Below are positions 33,915-42,351 of a stretch of 52,977 nucleotides of DNA, piece after piece. Made by a program: the position numbers and the translations under genes. The stretch comes from an uncultured Verrucomicrobia subdivision 3 bacterium. GTDB taxonomy: Bacteria; Verrucomicrobiota; Verrucomicrobiia; Limisphaerales; UBA11358. Under the pieces are notes generated by a model, which saw nothing but the letters and a program-made list of their open reading frames with translations, searched no databases and had not been told where the DNA came from. Location of the stretch: contig CAISYZ010000097.1 in assembly GCA_903889895.1 (NCBI GenBank), forward strand, positions 1 through 52,977, read 5' to 3'. Position 1 is the first letter of the stretch. Each line of letters begins with the position of its first letter.

Positions 33915-34895
33915 TTATTTTCGGCGGCAGAAAAAAACGCCCTCCTCTGCTGATTTCGCAATCCATTTGTCGGTAACATCAAGACCGTGGCGTTCAAGTA
34001 ATTTTTGAACCACAGCCGGCGTGTAGCGGTATGAGAAAAAAAGCCGGATGGCATCGCCACGCACAAAGGAAAACTTTCGGCCGCTAACTTTGATCCGGCG
34101 AGCGCGTTGAAAATGAAACTTTGCCACCACACGTTTCAAACCAAGGCCACCAGTCTCAATGCTAAAACGCAACCGGCCATCTTGTTGTTCCACGCCCAGA
34201 TCAAACAAAAACGCCGTGAGCCAGTCGTGCGTGAGCGGATTGTCGTATTGCGGCAGAATTTTTCTCATGCCGGCGGCGTAGTCATCGCTCGGCGTAAGGT
34301 TGGCGCTGAACAGAAGGTAATCGTTGGGGCGCAATAGTTGGGTGATTTTTGGTAGGATTTTCTGCGGTTCGAAATTGGGAATCATGCCAAAAAACGTGAT
34401 TACACGAGGTGCCTTTACCTTTGGGGCGTGGGCAAATAGTTCTGGCAAATCGTCCGCCGTCGCCAGATCGCAGACAACCGGGAAACAATTTTTTGCTTGG
34501 ACCAAAGCACGTGTCGCCTGCCGGGCAACCAGAACCATCGCTACGCTGACATCACAGGGCGTATAAGAAAATAATTTGCCGCGCGCCTTTAACTGCTTCA
34601 TCAACTGCACGTCCTTTTGCCCGCCACCACAACCCAATCCGATGATGTGAACCTGTAGGGCTTTTATTTGAGCAACGGCCTCAGCAAAAGCACGGTCATA
34701 AGTGGCCAGGCATTCGGCATCATAGCGGGCGGGAGAATGAAACTCATGCAACGCGAGCCACTTTTGGGTTTGCTTGGCGTTGTCGTAATGAAACTTGTGA
34801 TTCACGCGCCGCGTGCGCAGTGAGGCGAGCAGATCACGGCGAACATTTTCTGGAAACTGGCTGGGATGGATCGCAATTTGGACGCTGACAGTCAT
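33915..34895 (-). CDS. EgtD-like (histidine-specific family) SAM methyltransferase
   Basis: 326 residues. The N-terminal KFHYDNAKQTQKW recalls the family's KYFYDERGS element, and HIIGLGCGGGQKD (about 83-95) is the SAM-binding loop, followed by YTPCDVSVAMV and VITFFGMIPNF. It fits the family that includes ergothioneine enzyme EgtD. The His-binding residues cannot be judged by eye, and no EgtB-like gene is nearby, so ergothioneine synthesis is not claimed. It lies just upstream in map terms of the oxidase operon but is its last same-strand neighbour, 6 bp beyond the DUF420 gene. Confidence 0.65.
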   Translation of the reverse strand: MTVSVQIAIHPSQFPENVRRDLLASLRTRRVNHKFHYDNAKQTQKWLALHEFHSPARYDAECLATYDRAFAEAVAQIKALQVHIIGLGCGGGQKDVQLMKQLKARGKLFSYTPCDVSVAMVLVARQATRALVQAKNCFPVVCDLATADDLPELFAHAPKVKAPRVITFFGMIPNFEPQKILPKITQLLRPNDYLLFSANLTPSDDYAAGMRKILPQYDNPLTHDWLTAFLFDLGVEQQDGRLRFSIETGGLGLKRVVAKFHFQRARRIKVSGRKFSFVRGDAIRLFFSYRYTPAVVQKLLERHGLDVTDKWIAKSAEEGVFFCRRK

Positions 34896-34901
34896 GCACG
34901 A

Positions 34902-35330
34902 TTAATTCTGCGGGAAAACCTGGTATAGGAGCAGATAAATCACCACGCCGGTCACGGAAACATAAAGCCAAAGCGGCCAAGTCCAGCGCGCGATTTTTCT
35001 GTGCGCTTCGAAGTTTTGTTTTTTTGCCCGCCAGAGCGTCATCAGTATCAGTGGCACAATTGCAATAGCGAGAATCGTATGGGTGGCGAGAATCGTCAAA
35101 TAAATTGGCCGGAACCACGCGGGATTCAAGAAGTGCGTCACCGTTCTAACCGTGGCGTGGTAAGTCAGATAGCACGCGAGGAAAACCACCGATGTGCAGA
35201 ATGCGGAGATCATGCAGTTGCGGTGAGCGATTTTATTGCCACGCTTGATGGCAATGAAACCGGCGGTGAGAAAAATTGTGCTCAAGCCGTTGAGGGTGGC
35301 GTTGACGGCGGGCAAATCGTGGATGGTCAT
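34902..35330 (-). CDS. DUF420-family membrane protein (CtaM-like) of the oxidase operon
   Basis: 142 residues with four hydrophobic helices and conserved His/Arg around HRNCMISAF, CYLTYHA and THTILAIAIVPL. DUF420 proteins accompany caa3/aa3 oxidases, and the relative CtaM is needed for oxidase maturation in staphylococci. The start ATG overlaps the SCO gene's stop. It is the last oxidase gene in transcription order. Confidence 0.85.
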   Translation of the reverse strand: MTIHDLPAVNATLNGLSTIFLTAGFIAIKRGNKIAHRNCMISAFCTSVVFLACYLTYHATVRTVTHFLNPAWFRPIYLTILATHTILAIAIVPLILMTLWRAKKQNFEAHRKIARWTWPLWLYVSVTGVVIYLLLYQVFPQN

Positions 35331-35983
35331 GGCTCGTTCTCCAACTGGCGGACGGATTTCAAAATCTTTGGCAACACGGCGTTAGTCCAATCCACACCGT
35401 CACCGCCGGTTTCAAAAAGCCCGCGTAACTGCGAGTGCTTGTCCACGATGACGAAAATCGTCGTATGGATGAATAAATCGCCTGCGTCTTTCTGCTCTTC
35501 CGGTTTCACTGGCTGCGCGCTCAATTTCAGGCTGTTCGCGGCGATGCCGGCAATTTCACTTTTCGTGCCGGTGAGAAAAGTCCAGCGACTGAAGTCCGCG
35601 CCGAAATGTTCGCCGTATTTTTTTAGCACGGCGGCCGTATCGAATTCCGGGTCCGTGGTGAGCGTGACGAGTTTTGCACTGCTTTCCGGTGGCAGCAAAC
35701 CCTGCACCTGCCGCATCTGCTGCGTTAGGCGCGGGCACGGACCGGCGCAGCGCGTGAAGATGATGTCGGCGAGCCAAACGTGGTTGGTGAAATCAGCGAG
35801 CGTCACTGGCCGGCTTTCCTGGCAGGTAAGCGTGAACGGTGCCACCGTGCCAAGGACACGCATGGGCGGACCGCTGCGGCTGACTTGCAGCCACCACACC
35901 AGAAATGTCGTGGCCATGGTCACCGACAGGAGCAAATACCCCACCCAAATGATGCGGGGCGGACGTGGTGAAACTTCCGACAT
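35327..35983 (-). CDS. SCO1/SenC copper chaperone for cytochrome oxidase
   Basis: 218 residues from the ATG at 35983 (upstream in-frame codons lack homology). One N-terminal membrane anchor (IIWVGYLLLSVTMATTFLVW in outline) precedes a thioredoxin-fold domain. The copper ligands are all present: Cys79 and Cys83 (TRCAGPCPRL) and His173 (FIHTTIFVIVD). SCO proteins deliver copper to, or reduce, the CuA site of subunit II, which is encoded 53 bp upstream in the operon. Confidence 0.93.
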   Translation of the reverse strand: MSEVSPRPPRIIWVGYLLLSVTMATTFLVWWLQVSRSGPPMRVLGTVAPFTLTCQESRPVTLADFTNHVWLADIIFTRCAGPCPRLTQQMRQVQGLLPPESSAKLVTLTTDPEFDTAAVLKKYGEHFGADFSRWTFLTGTKSEIAGIAANSLKLSAQPVKPEEQKDAGDLFIHTTIFVIVDKHSQLRGLFETGGDGVDWTNAVLPKILKSVRQLENEP

Positions 35984-36036
35984 AGACTGGGAATTATGCC
36001 GCTGGAAAATCTGGCGGCAAGCCAAGTTGCGACCGC

Positions 36037-36810
36037 TTACTCAAAGCTCGCAGGCGCACCTGAAGCGGATTTGGACTTGATCCAGTCGTCAAAATCTTGC
36101 TGGCTTTGCACGACGATGAAGCCGCCGGACATCGCCGCATGACCATTGCCACAAAGCTGCGCGCATTCAATCTGGTAGCGGCCAATTTTCGTCGGCGTGA
36201 ACGTGCAGGGTATGCGCAGCCCGGGAATGGCGTCCTGCGTCAGGCGCATGGCGACGAGCTTCAGCGAGTGAATCACGTCTTTGGAACTAAGATAAATCAG
36301 CACCGGTTTATTGACGACAACGTGGATTTCATTGAGCACCTGAACGTCGTCCTTCCCGGCGGGGTCGGCGGGATCCACACCAAAAACATTGTCGCTGGAA
36401 ATGAGCTTCATGTCCTGCCGGCCAAATTTTCCGTCCGCGCCGGGATAACGGGCGTTCCAAGCAAACTGCTGCGCCATGATTTGGATAACGGTGGATTCTT
36501 CGGGCTTGGGAAAACGATCTACATTTTTCGCCCAAATAGGAATGGCCACGCCGACGAGCAGCACAGCTTCAATCACGACTACGGCAATCTCACTAAACTT
36601 GGGCAGCGGACTTTTGGAGCCTTCGTAGTCGGCCGTGGGATTGCGCACGGCATTGAAGCGCCAGAGCGCGTAGCCAAAATACAGACTCCAGCCCACGAGC
36701 AATGCAAGCATCAGCCAATGGACATAAACCATGAGGTCGTCCACCGCCTGGCCGTTCAGCGAGGCGAGTTCGGGCAAACCAAGGAGATGATGGGCAAACC
36801 AGTCATTCAT
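36037..36810 (-). CDS. ctaC: Cytochrome c oxidase subunit II
   Basis: 257 residues. Two N-terminal transmembrane helices (about 28-50 and 75-93) anchor a periplasmic cupredoxin domain. The aromatic electron-entry region is MAQQFAWNARYPG. CuA ligands are complete: His181, Cys216, Cys220, His224 and Met227 (ECAQLCGNGHAAM). There is no cytochrome c domain fused at the C-terminus (no CxxCH), unlike many caa3 enzymes, so a separate c-type donor is needed. No usual signal peptide is seen. The start overlaps the stop of the small CxxC protein gene. Confidence 0.95.
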   Translation of the reverse strand: MNDWFAHHLLGLPELASLNGQAVDDLMVYVHWLMLALLVGWSLYFGYALWRFNAVRNPTADYEGSKSPLPKFSEIAVVVIEAVLLVGVAIPIWAKNVDRFPKPEESTVIQIMAQQFAWNARYPGADGKFGRQDMKLISSDNVFGVDPADPAGKDDVQVLNEIHVVVNKPVLIYLSSKDVIHSLKLVAMRLTQDAIPGLRIPCTFTPTKIGRYQIECAQLCGNGHAAMSGGFIVVQSQQDFDDWIKSKSASGAPASFE

Positions 36811-37064
36811 AATTTTGGAGCTTGGGGAGAATTTTTTTGTTCGGCGGCGGCGGTGAGCGCCTCGCTCTTGCGGATGGCGTAAATCAAAAAGGTCAGGAAT
36901 GCGCCAAGCACCGTGGTGAGCACGGCTCCGAGCGTGAGGATGGCCCAGTTCATGCCGTCAGCCATCGGCGAATCAATGTTGCCACCAAAACATGCGGCGC
37001 ACGCAAAAATTTTCGCGGGCGCGAACGTGGCCAGGGCAAATATGATTTTGCGGAACGCTTTCAC
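36807..37064 (-). CDS. Small exported membrane protein with CxxC motif in oxidase operon
   Basis: 85 residues from a GTG at 37064 that overlaps the stop of the preceding small gene (GTGA); a longer frame from 37178 only shadows that gene. It has a signal-like N-terminus (FRKIIFALATFAPAKIFA), then CAACFGGNIDSPMADGMNWA and one membrane helix (LTLGAVLTTVLGAFLTFLIY), then a charged tail. The CxxC is followed by Phe, not His, so it is not a heme c site. Such CxxCFG proteins recur beside oxidase genes, as far as I recall, but have no assigned role. A metal- or redox-linked assembly factor is a fair guess. Confidence 0.7.
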   Translation of the reverse strand: MKAFRKIIFALATFAPAKIFACAACFGGNIDSPMADGMNWAILTLGAVLTTVLGAFLTFLIYAIRKSEALTAAAEQKNSPQAPKL

Positions 37065-37246
37065 AGGTAGCTGACGTTTTTCAGTTTTTTCAAAAAATAA
37101 ATGCCGTAAACAATGACAAAAATGCCTGCGGCAATGCCCGTCGCGCCCCACAGCACGCTGCCGGATTGAAACGCCCACGCCGCGCAGCCGAAAGACAGCG
37201 CGGTTAGCAGCGTCACAAAAATGAGATGGAAGGCTTTGAGGGACAT
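37061..37246 (-). CDS. Small two-helix membrane protein in oxidase operon
   Basis: 61 residues, two hydrophobic helices (FHLIFVTLLTALSFGCAAWA and SGSVLWGATGIAAGIFVIVY), then KKLKNVSYL. It is sandwiched with overlaps and gaps of a few bases between subunit IV and the CxxC protein genes, so it belongs to the operon. No family recognised; it could be a minor oxidase subunit or assembly factor. Confidence 0.7.
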   Translation of the reverse strand: MSLKAFHLIFVTLLTALSFGCAAWAFQSGSVLWGATGIAAGIFVIVYGIYFLKKLKNVSYL

Positions 37247-37252
37247 ATAGGT

Positions 37253-37576
37253 TTAATGGCTGGCGGTGCCGGGCGGAAAACCGTTCGTCGCCCAGAGGGT
37301 CAAGCCCATCAGGCCGATGAAAAAGAACACGGTGAACGCCAGCACGGTGTAAATCAGTTTTTTCTCGGACAGCAGATGCATCAGGTAGCCGGCGACGAGA
37401 AATGCATTCACCACGGCGATAGCGAGGATGAGCGCGACTTTCAGCGTCCAGCCCTCGCCAATGTGCGAGAATGACGTGGCGATCATCGCCGACGTGGTGC
37501 AGACGACGACGAGAAACACCACCGCACAGAGGCGGATGTAGCTTTGCAGGGAAACGGGTTTTTCGGATTCGCTCAT
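37253..37576 (-). CDS. ctaF: Cytochrome c oxidase subunit IV (prokaryotic)
   Basis: 107 residues with three membrane helices; matches the bacterial COX4 type: SYIRLCAVVFLVVVCTTSAM, NAFLVAGYLMHLLSEKKLIY, TVFFFIGLMGLTLWA. Small non-catalytic subunit that stabilises the CuB/heme region. It lies 7 bp after subunit III. Confidence 0.88.
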   Translation of the reverse strand: MSESEKPVSLQSYIRLCAVVFLVVVCTTSAMIATSFSHIGEGWTLKVALILAIAVVNAFLVAGYLMHLLSEKKLIYTVLAFTVFFFIGLMGLTLWATNGFPPGTASH

Positions 37577-37583
37577 AAAATTC

Positions 37584-38387
37584 TCAAGTCAAATAAAGCA
37601 CAGGGAACAGAAAAATCCAGACCAAGTCCACGAAATGCCAGAACAGGCCGGAAACCTCAATACGGTTGGTAAAGCGTTCGGGATCAGTCTTCCACATCGC
37701 GCCACCAAAGGCCCAGAAGTAAAATATTACAACCGTGCCGCCCAAGATGTGCAGCGCGTGCAGACCAGTGAGTGTGAAATAAATTGCGGTGAAGGTATTA
37801 TGCTTCGGGCCGTAATTTTCCATCTTCTTGATGTCAGTGGCGGCGATGGTAATTTCGTCATGCTTCGCGGCCTGCGCCTCAGGACTGCGCAAATCCATCA
37901 GTTCCTTCCGGTCTTCGACGATGTGACCGTGGAGCGTGACCGTTCCGGTTTTTTTGGCAAGGTCGAAATCGGCGGATTTTTCCACGAGATGGCCATCGGC
38001 GAATTTGCCGTTGGCCAGCGCGATTTCATAATGAATCAACTTGTCGTGATATTCGTAGGATTTGATTCCCAAAAATGTCAGCGCCAACAAAATGGTGCAG
38101 GCGTGAAAAATCTTAAACTTGGTGAAGTCGCGCACCTTGCACGCCGCCCACGCGAGTAGCGTGGTGATGGCCGAGAGCGCGAGCAGCAGCGTGTTGACGG
38201 TGCCGAGCGTGACGTTGAGCCAGCCGTGCGGCCACATGCCCGGCTCCGCACCGACGCGCAGTAAAATATACGCGGAAAAAAGTCCGCCAAAGAGCATCAC
38301 TTCGGACGCCAGGAACAGCCAGATGCCGAGCTTCGCGTTGTAGATGCCGGTATCCGGCCGGTTTTGAACGGTGTAGGGAATTTCCAT
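37584..38387 (-). CDS. ctaE: Cytochrome c oxidase subunit III with a loop insertion
   Basis: 267 residues, multi-span. It starts with the family motif KLGIWLFLASEVMLFGGLFSAY and ends with the typical RIEVSGLFWHFVDLVWIFLFPVLYLT (in outline), with TGLHALHILGG between. Between the helix ending in IKSYEYHDK and the helix starting FTAIYFTLTGLHALH there is a hydrophilic stretch of about 80 residues (GKFADGHLVEKSADFD and onward), where most members have about 20. The insertion is rich in Asp, Glu and Lys and should face one side of the membrane. Otherwise complete. Confidence 0.93.
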   Translation of the reverse strand: MEIPYTVQNRPDTGIYNAKLGIWLFLASEVMLFGGLFSAYILLRVGAEPGMWPHGWLNVTLGTVNTLLLALSAITTLLAWAACKVRDFTKFKIFHACTILLALTFLGIKSYEYHDKLIHYEIALANGKFADGHLVEKSADFDLAKKTGTVTLHGHIVEDRKELMDLRSPEAQAAKHDEITIAATDIKKMENYGPKHNTFTAIYFTLTGLHALHILGGTVVIFYFWAFGGAMWKTDPERFTNRIEVSGLFWHFVDLVWIFLFPVLYLT

Positions 38388-38393
38388 GGAAAA

Positions 38394-40265
38394 TTAGTGG
38401 TGCGCGGTTGGGGTTCTCGGCGCGGAAGGTCCTTCCGCCTCGTCCTGCGGCGTGAAATCCGTGGCGTGGCCGGGCGCGCTGTATTCGTAAGGACCGCGAA
38501 GAACAATTGGTTCGTGGGCGAAATTACCGTGCGGCGGCGGCGTGGGCGTCTGCCAGTCGAGCGTCGTAGCGTCCCAGGGATTGTCATTCTCCACTTTTTC
38601 ACCGTGGCTGATGCTCCAAAATAAATTAATGATGAACGGAATCTGCGCAACGCCCAGCGCGATGGCCGCCCAGAGAATCCAGGTGTTCAACTCCATCACC
38701 GAGCCGGGCAACGTATCAATGGCGTTCGGCACGCGTGCGGCGGAATAGTTCACCGCGCCGTCGCTCATACGGCGCAACATGCCTTTGATGCCCTGCGCGA
38801 ACATCGGCATGAAAACAAGATTCATGAAGACGAACGAGCACCAGAAATGCACGCGCCCCCAGAATTCATTCATTTTTCGGCCGGTAATTTTTGGAAACCA
38901 GAAATACACGCCGGCAAACAACGCGAAAATCGTCCCGGGTGCGACCACATAATGAAAATGCGCGATCACATAATAAGTGTCATGCAAATATAAATCTGCC
39001 GCCGCGAGACCAAGCGGCAAACCGGTCAAACCGCCAATGCCGAACATCGGCAGAAAGCCGAGCGCAAACAACATCGGCGTGTTGATGCGGATGGAGCCGC
39101 CCCAAAGCGACAGGAACATACACGTCAAAATAATGACGGATGGCACGGAAATAATCATCGTGGTCGTCTGGAAGAACGTCGCGATTTTCTGGCCCATGCC
39201 GGTCAGATACATGTGATGCGCCCAAACGATGAACGACAGGAAGCCGACAAACAGCGCGGAATAGACGAGCGATTTGTAGCCCCAAAGTGGCTTGCGCGTG
39301 TTGTTGGCAATGACTTCGGCAACGATGCCCATCGCTGGCAAAATCAAGACATAAACTTCAGGATGACCAAGAAACCAAAACAAATGTTGCCACAACAACG
39401 GACTGCCGCCGCCGCTGCGGTCAGCAAGCTGCCCGCCGACGGCAAGCCCGGTCGGCAGGAAAAAACTGGTGTGCGCGACGTTGTCCATCAACTGCAAAAC
39501 ACCGGCGGCTTCGAGCGGCGGAAATGCGAGCAGCAGAATGAATGCGGTCACAAACTGCGCCCAGACAAAAAACGGCATCCGCATCCAAGTCATGCCCGGC
39601 GCACGAAGCTGGATGATTGTGGCGATGAAATTCACCGCGCCGAGCAGCGACGACGTGATGAGCAAAACCATTCCCACCAGCCAAAATGCCTGACCATTTG
39701 TCGGGATGGTCGAAGCGAGCGGTGAATACGATGTCCAGCCCGCCTGCGCGGCGCCGCCGGGAATAAAAAAGCTCACCAACATCACCACGCCGCCGAGGAA
39801 AAATGCATGGAAGCTCGCCATGTTGATGCGCGGAAACGTCATGTCCGGCGCGCCAATCATCAGTGGCACGACGTAATTGCCGAACGCCGCAAACGCCAGC
39901 GGCACGACGCCGAGAAATACCATGATGGTGCCGTGCATCGCGCCAAAGGAATTGTAGAGGTCGGGTGAAATCGCGCCGCCGGCTGCCATCGGACCGCAAA
40001 TTTTTCCCAGCAGCGGACCAAGCACCGGCACCGGCACGCCCGGATGCGCGATCTGCCAACGCATCAGCATCATCAGGAAAAACCCGAACAGCATGAAGCA
40101 AAGCGACATGAAGCCATATTGGATACCGATGACCTTGTGGTCGGTGGAGAAAATATATTTCTGCCAGAAATTCGGCTCGTGGTGCTCATGATGGCCGTGG
40201 TCGTCGTGCGCGGGGTGCGCCGCGCCTTCGCGAAACGGCGGAAATTGTTGAACAGTCGCTTGCAT
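38394..40265 (-). CDS. ctaD: Cytochrome c oxidase subunit I (caa3/A-type)
   Basis: 623 residues with twelve expected helices. Ligands are all present: His111 (GAMHGTIM) and His438 for low-spin heme a, His301 and Tyr305 (GHPEVY, the CuB ligand and cross-linked Tyr), His350/His351 (WAHHMY) for CuB, and His436 (AHFHYV) for heme a3. Glu303 in GHPEVY and the GNYVVPLMIGAPDM segment indicate an A-family D-channel. The N-terminus has a His-rich run (HPAHDDHGHHEHHE, 17-30) before the first helix, and the C-terminus a Pro-rich tail. It reduces oxygen to water and pumps protons. Confidence 0.97.
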   Translation of the reverse strand: MQATVQQFPPFREGAAHPAHDDHGHHEHHEPNFWQKYIFSTDHKVIGIQYGFMSLCFMLFGFFLMMLMRWQIAHPGVPVPVLGPLLGKICGPMAAGGAISPDLYNSFGAMHGTIMVFLGVVPLAFAAFGNYVVPLMIGAPDMTFPRINMASFHAFFLGGVVMLVSFFIPGGAAQAGWTSYSPLASTIPTNGQAFWLVGMVLLITSSLLGAVNFIATIIQLRAPGMTWMRMPFFVWAQFVTAFILLLAFPPLEAAGVLQLMDNVAHTSFFLPTGLAVGGQLADRSGGGSPLLWQHLFWFLGHPEVYVLILPAMGIVAEVIANNTRKPLWGYKSLVYSALFVGFLSFIVWAHHMYLTGMGQKIATFFQTTTMIISVPSVIILTCMFLSLWGGSIRINTPMLFALGFLPMFGIGGLTGLPLGLAAADLYLHDTYYVIAHFHYVVAPGTIFALFAGVYFWFPKITGRKMNEFWGRVHFWCSFVFMNLVFMPMFAQGIKGMLRRMSDGAVNYSAARVPNAIDTLPGSVMELNTWILWAAIALGVAQIPFIINLFWSISHGEKVENDNPWDATTLDWQTPTPPPHGNFAHEPIVLRGPYEYSAPGHATDFTPQDEAEGPSAPRTPTAHH

Positions 40266-40269
40266 AAAA

Positions 40270-41172
40270 TTATTTCAATTTGTCCCAGACCATCGCCGCG
40301 AGCAGCAGCGGCAGGTAAATGATGGAGGCCAGAAAAAGCTGCCGGGCACGTTGCGCCGTGAGCTGCCGCGCGAACCGCACCGCGCACCAAAAATATCCGG
40401 CGCTCAAAATGACGGCGAGCGCGAGATAGATTTGCCCGTTCATTTTCAGCAGAAACGGGCAGAGGCTCACGATGAACAACGCAAGCGTGTTGCCAACCGC
40501 GTGTTGCGCCGTGCGGGTGCCATCGGCATCCACGTTGGGCAGCATGACGAAGCCGGCTTTGGCATATTCTTCCTTGTAAAGCCACGCAATGGCCATGAAA
40601 TGCGGAATCTGCCAGAACGCCAGAATCGCAAACAGCGTCCAGCCTTCGCCGCTAAGTTCATTGCGCGCGGCAGTCCAGCCCATCAGCGGCGGCAGCGCGC
40701 CGGGAATCGCACCGATGAGCGTGTTGACCCACGTCACACGCTTGAGCGGCGTGTAAATAAAAAGATAACTGACGGAAGTCACCGCGCCGACAACGCTCGT
40801 CAGGGGGTTCACCAGAACCGCGAGATAAATCAAGCCGGCCACGGAACAAACGCCGCCAAAAATCGCGACGGTCGCCGGCTGCAAACGCCCCGACGGCAGC
40901 GGCCGGCTGGCGGTGCGGCGCATCTTGGCGTCGTATTCGCGTTCGAGCAACTGATTCAAGGCCGCCGCGCCGGAGGCAACCAGCGCCGTGCCAAAAAGCG
41001 TGTGAAACATCAGCAGATAATTCACGCCGCCGTGCTGACCGAGATAAAAACCCACAAACGTGGTCAGCAGCACGAGCGCGGTGAGCCGCGCCTTGACCAG
41101 ATCCGCCAGGACCGCCAGCAGGCTTTTTTCCGCGCCGAGCGTTGAGACAAATGCTTCCGCCGATGATTTCAT
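40270..41172 (-). CDS. ctaB: Protoheme IX farnesyltransferase (heme O synthase)
   Basis: 300-residue UbiA-family membrane prenyltransferase. The signature region is NQLLEREYDAKMRRTASRPL followed by PSG, with KARLTALVLLTTFVGFYLG at the N-terminus and KRVTWVNTLIGAIPGALPPL in the middle. It adds farnesyl to heme B, making heme O for CtaA. It lies 4 bp before the subunit I gene. The 127-bp gap upstream, before ctaA, may hold a promoter: TTGCAT and CAAAAT, 17 bp apart on the minus strand, are a weak -35/-10 match. Confidence 0.94.
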   Translation of the reverse strand: MKSSAEAFVSTLGAEKSLLAVLADLVKARLTALVLLTTFVGFYLGQHGGVNYLLMFHTLFGTALVASGAAALNQLLEREYDAKMRRTASRPLPSGRLQPATVAIFGGVCSVAGLIYLAVLVNPLTSVVGAVTSVSYLFIYTPLKRVTWVNTLIGAIPGALPPLMGWTAARNELSGEGWTLFAILAFWQIPHFMAIAWLYKEEYAKAGFVMLPNVDADGTRTAQHAVGNTLALFIVSLCPFLLKMNGQIYLALAVILSAGYFWCAVRFARQLTAQRARQLFLASIIYLPLLLAAMVWDKLK

Positions 41173-41299
41173 TCTTTGGTAAAATTGCGACTAGTATCGC
41201 GCCTAATTCAACCTATTTTGTCATGCCGTGGCAAAATATGCAATGTCGTTTGGCGCGAAATTATCTAGGTGAATGCCTCAAGTAGGCCCGGTGAAAACC

Positions 41300-42295
41300 T
41301 TATGCCGCAAGCCTGGTTCGACGCGCGGCCACCAGCCACCACAGCGCGCCGGTCAGCAGCGCCGAAGCGCCGACCATGACGTGCAACGTGGTCACGTCCG
41401 CCGCCTTGTTCGACCAGATGGTCGCCGCGCCGAGGACGATTTGCAGCGAGAGGAGCACCAACCAGAAAAAGGCTAATTTCGTCAACGCGTCACGCCCGCC
41501 CATTTTTTTCCGCGCGAGCATAGCTGCGGCCACGACGCCGAGAAAAATGGCGTAGGCGACGAAGCGATGGATCATTTGCAGATTCACCTGAAACGCGGTG
41601 ATGGGGTTGCCGATGGTGCCGGCCGGGCGCGTGGCATTGTAATGCGCAATTGCTTCCGGCGTGGTGGCCGGCCAGAATTTTCCGTGCGCGGTCGGAAAAT
41701 CCCAAATCGCCAGCCCGGCATGCTGATGCCGCATGGTGGCCGCGATGAGTAGTTGGATGAAAATTAAAATTGTGACGTAAAGCACATGGCTACGCAGCCC
41801 ACGCGGAACGGCAGTCTGTTTTTCATCCGCAGAATTAATCCACCAGCGGCTGGTGAACAGCGCGATGGATGCGGTTAGCACAAGAAAAGTTTGTGCAACC
41901 GCGCCGTGCGGCACACCAAGCCAGTTAAGCTGCCAGCGGACACGCAGTCCGCCAAGGATGCCCTGCACGATGACGAGCAAAAATGCCGCGATGCCGAGCC
42001 ATTGAATCCACTTGCGGGAATCTTTGAGCCAAAGCCAAACCGCGAGAATGGTCGTCAGAAAACCGACGCCGGAGGCGAGCAACCGGTGCGAATGTTCGTA
42101 TTTGATGCCGCCAATCCATTTGTCCACGGGAAACAGAAACATGTTGTAACCGTATGTCGTCGGCCAGTCGGGCACGGACATGCCGGCTTCGTGGCTGGTG
42201 ACGAGACCGCCAAGGCCGATGAGCAGAAACGTAGTGACGACGTTCAGCACCGCAAACCAAAACAGCGCGGGAGAATATTTGTTGTTCATGTTCAA
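41300..42295 (-). CDS. ctaA: Heme A synthase (COX15/CtaA)
   Basis: 331 residues, about eight helices. Recognised by GGLVTSHEAGMSVPDWPTTY near the N-terminus, YEHSHRLLASGVGFLTTILA, VPHGAVAQTFLVL, MRHQHAGLAIWDFPTAHG and MIHRFVAYAIFLG, giving the four conserved His ligand positions. It oxidises heme O to heme A for subunit I. Same strand as the rest of the oxidase genes; first or second gene of the locus. Confidence 0.93.
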   Translation of the reverse strand: MNMNNKYSPALFWFAVLNVVTTFLLIGLGGLVTSHEAGMSVPDWPTTYGYNMFLFPVDKWIGGIKYEHSHRLLASGVGFLTTILAVWLWLKDSRKWIQWLGIAAFLLVIVQGILGGLRVRWQLNWLGVPHGAVAQTFLVLTASIALFTSRWWINSADEKQTAVPRGLRSHVLYVTILIFIQLLIAATMRHQHAGLAIWDFPTAHGKFWPATTPEAIAHYNATRPAGTIGNPITAFQVNLQMIHRFVAYAIFLGVVAAAMLARKKMGGRDALTKLAFFWLVLLSLQIVLGAATIWSNKAADVTTLHVMVGASALLTGALWWLVAARRTRLAA

Positions 42296-42351
42296 AAAAG
42301 AAACGACCGCTGCGGATTTTTTCGCGCAGCGGCCGTTTGCAGGCGAAAAAT

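Noticed and set aside
41197-41258. TCGCGCC / GGCGCGA inverted repeat upstream of ctaB
   Set aside because: Seven base pairs separated by 48 bp in GC-rich DNA is easily due to chance, and no regulator is implicated.
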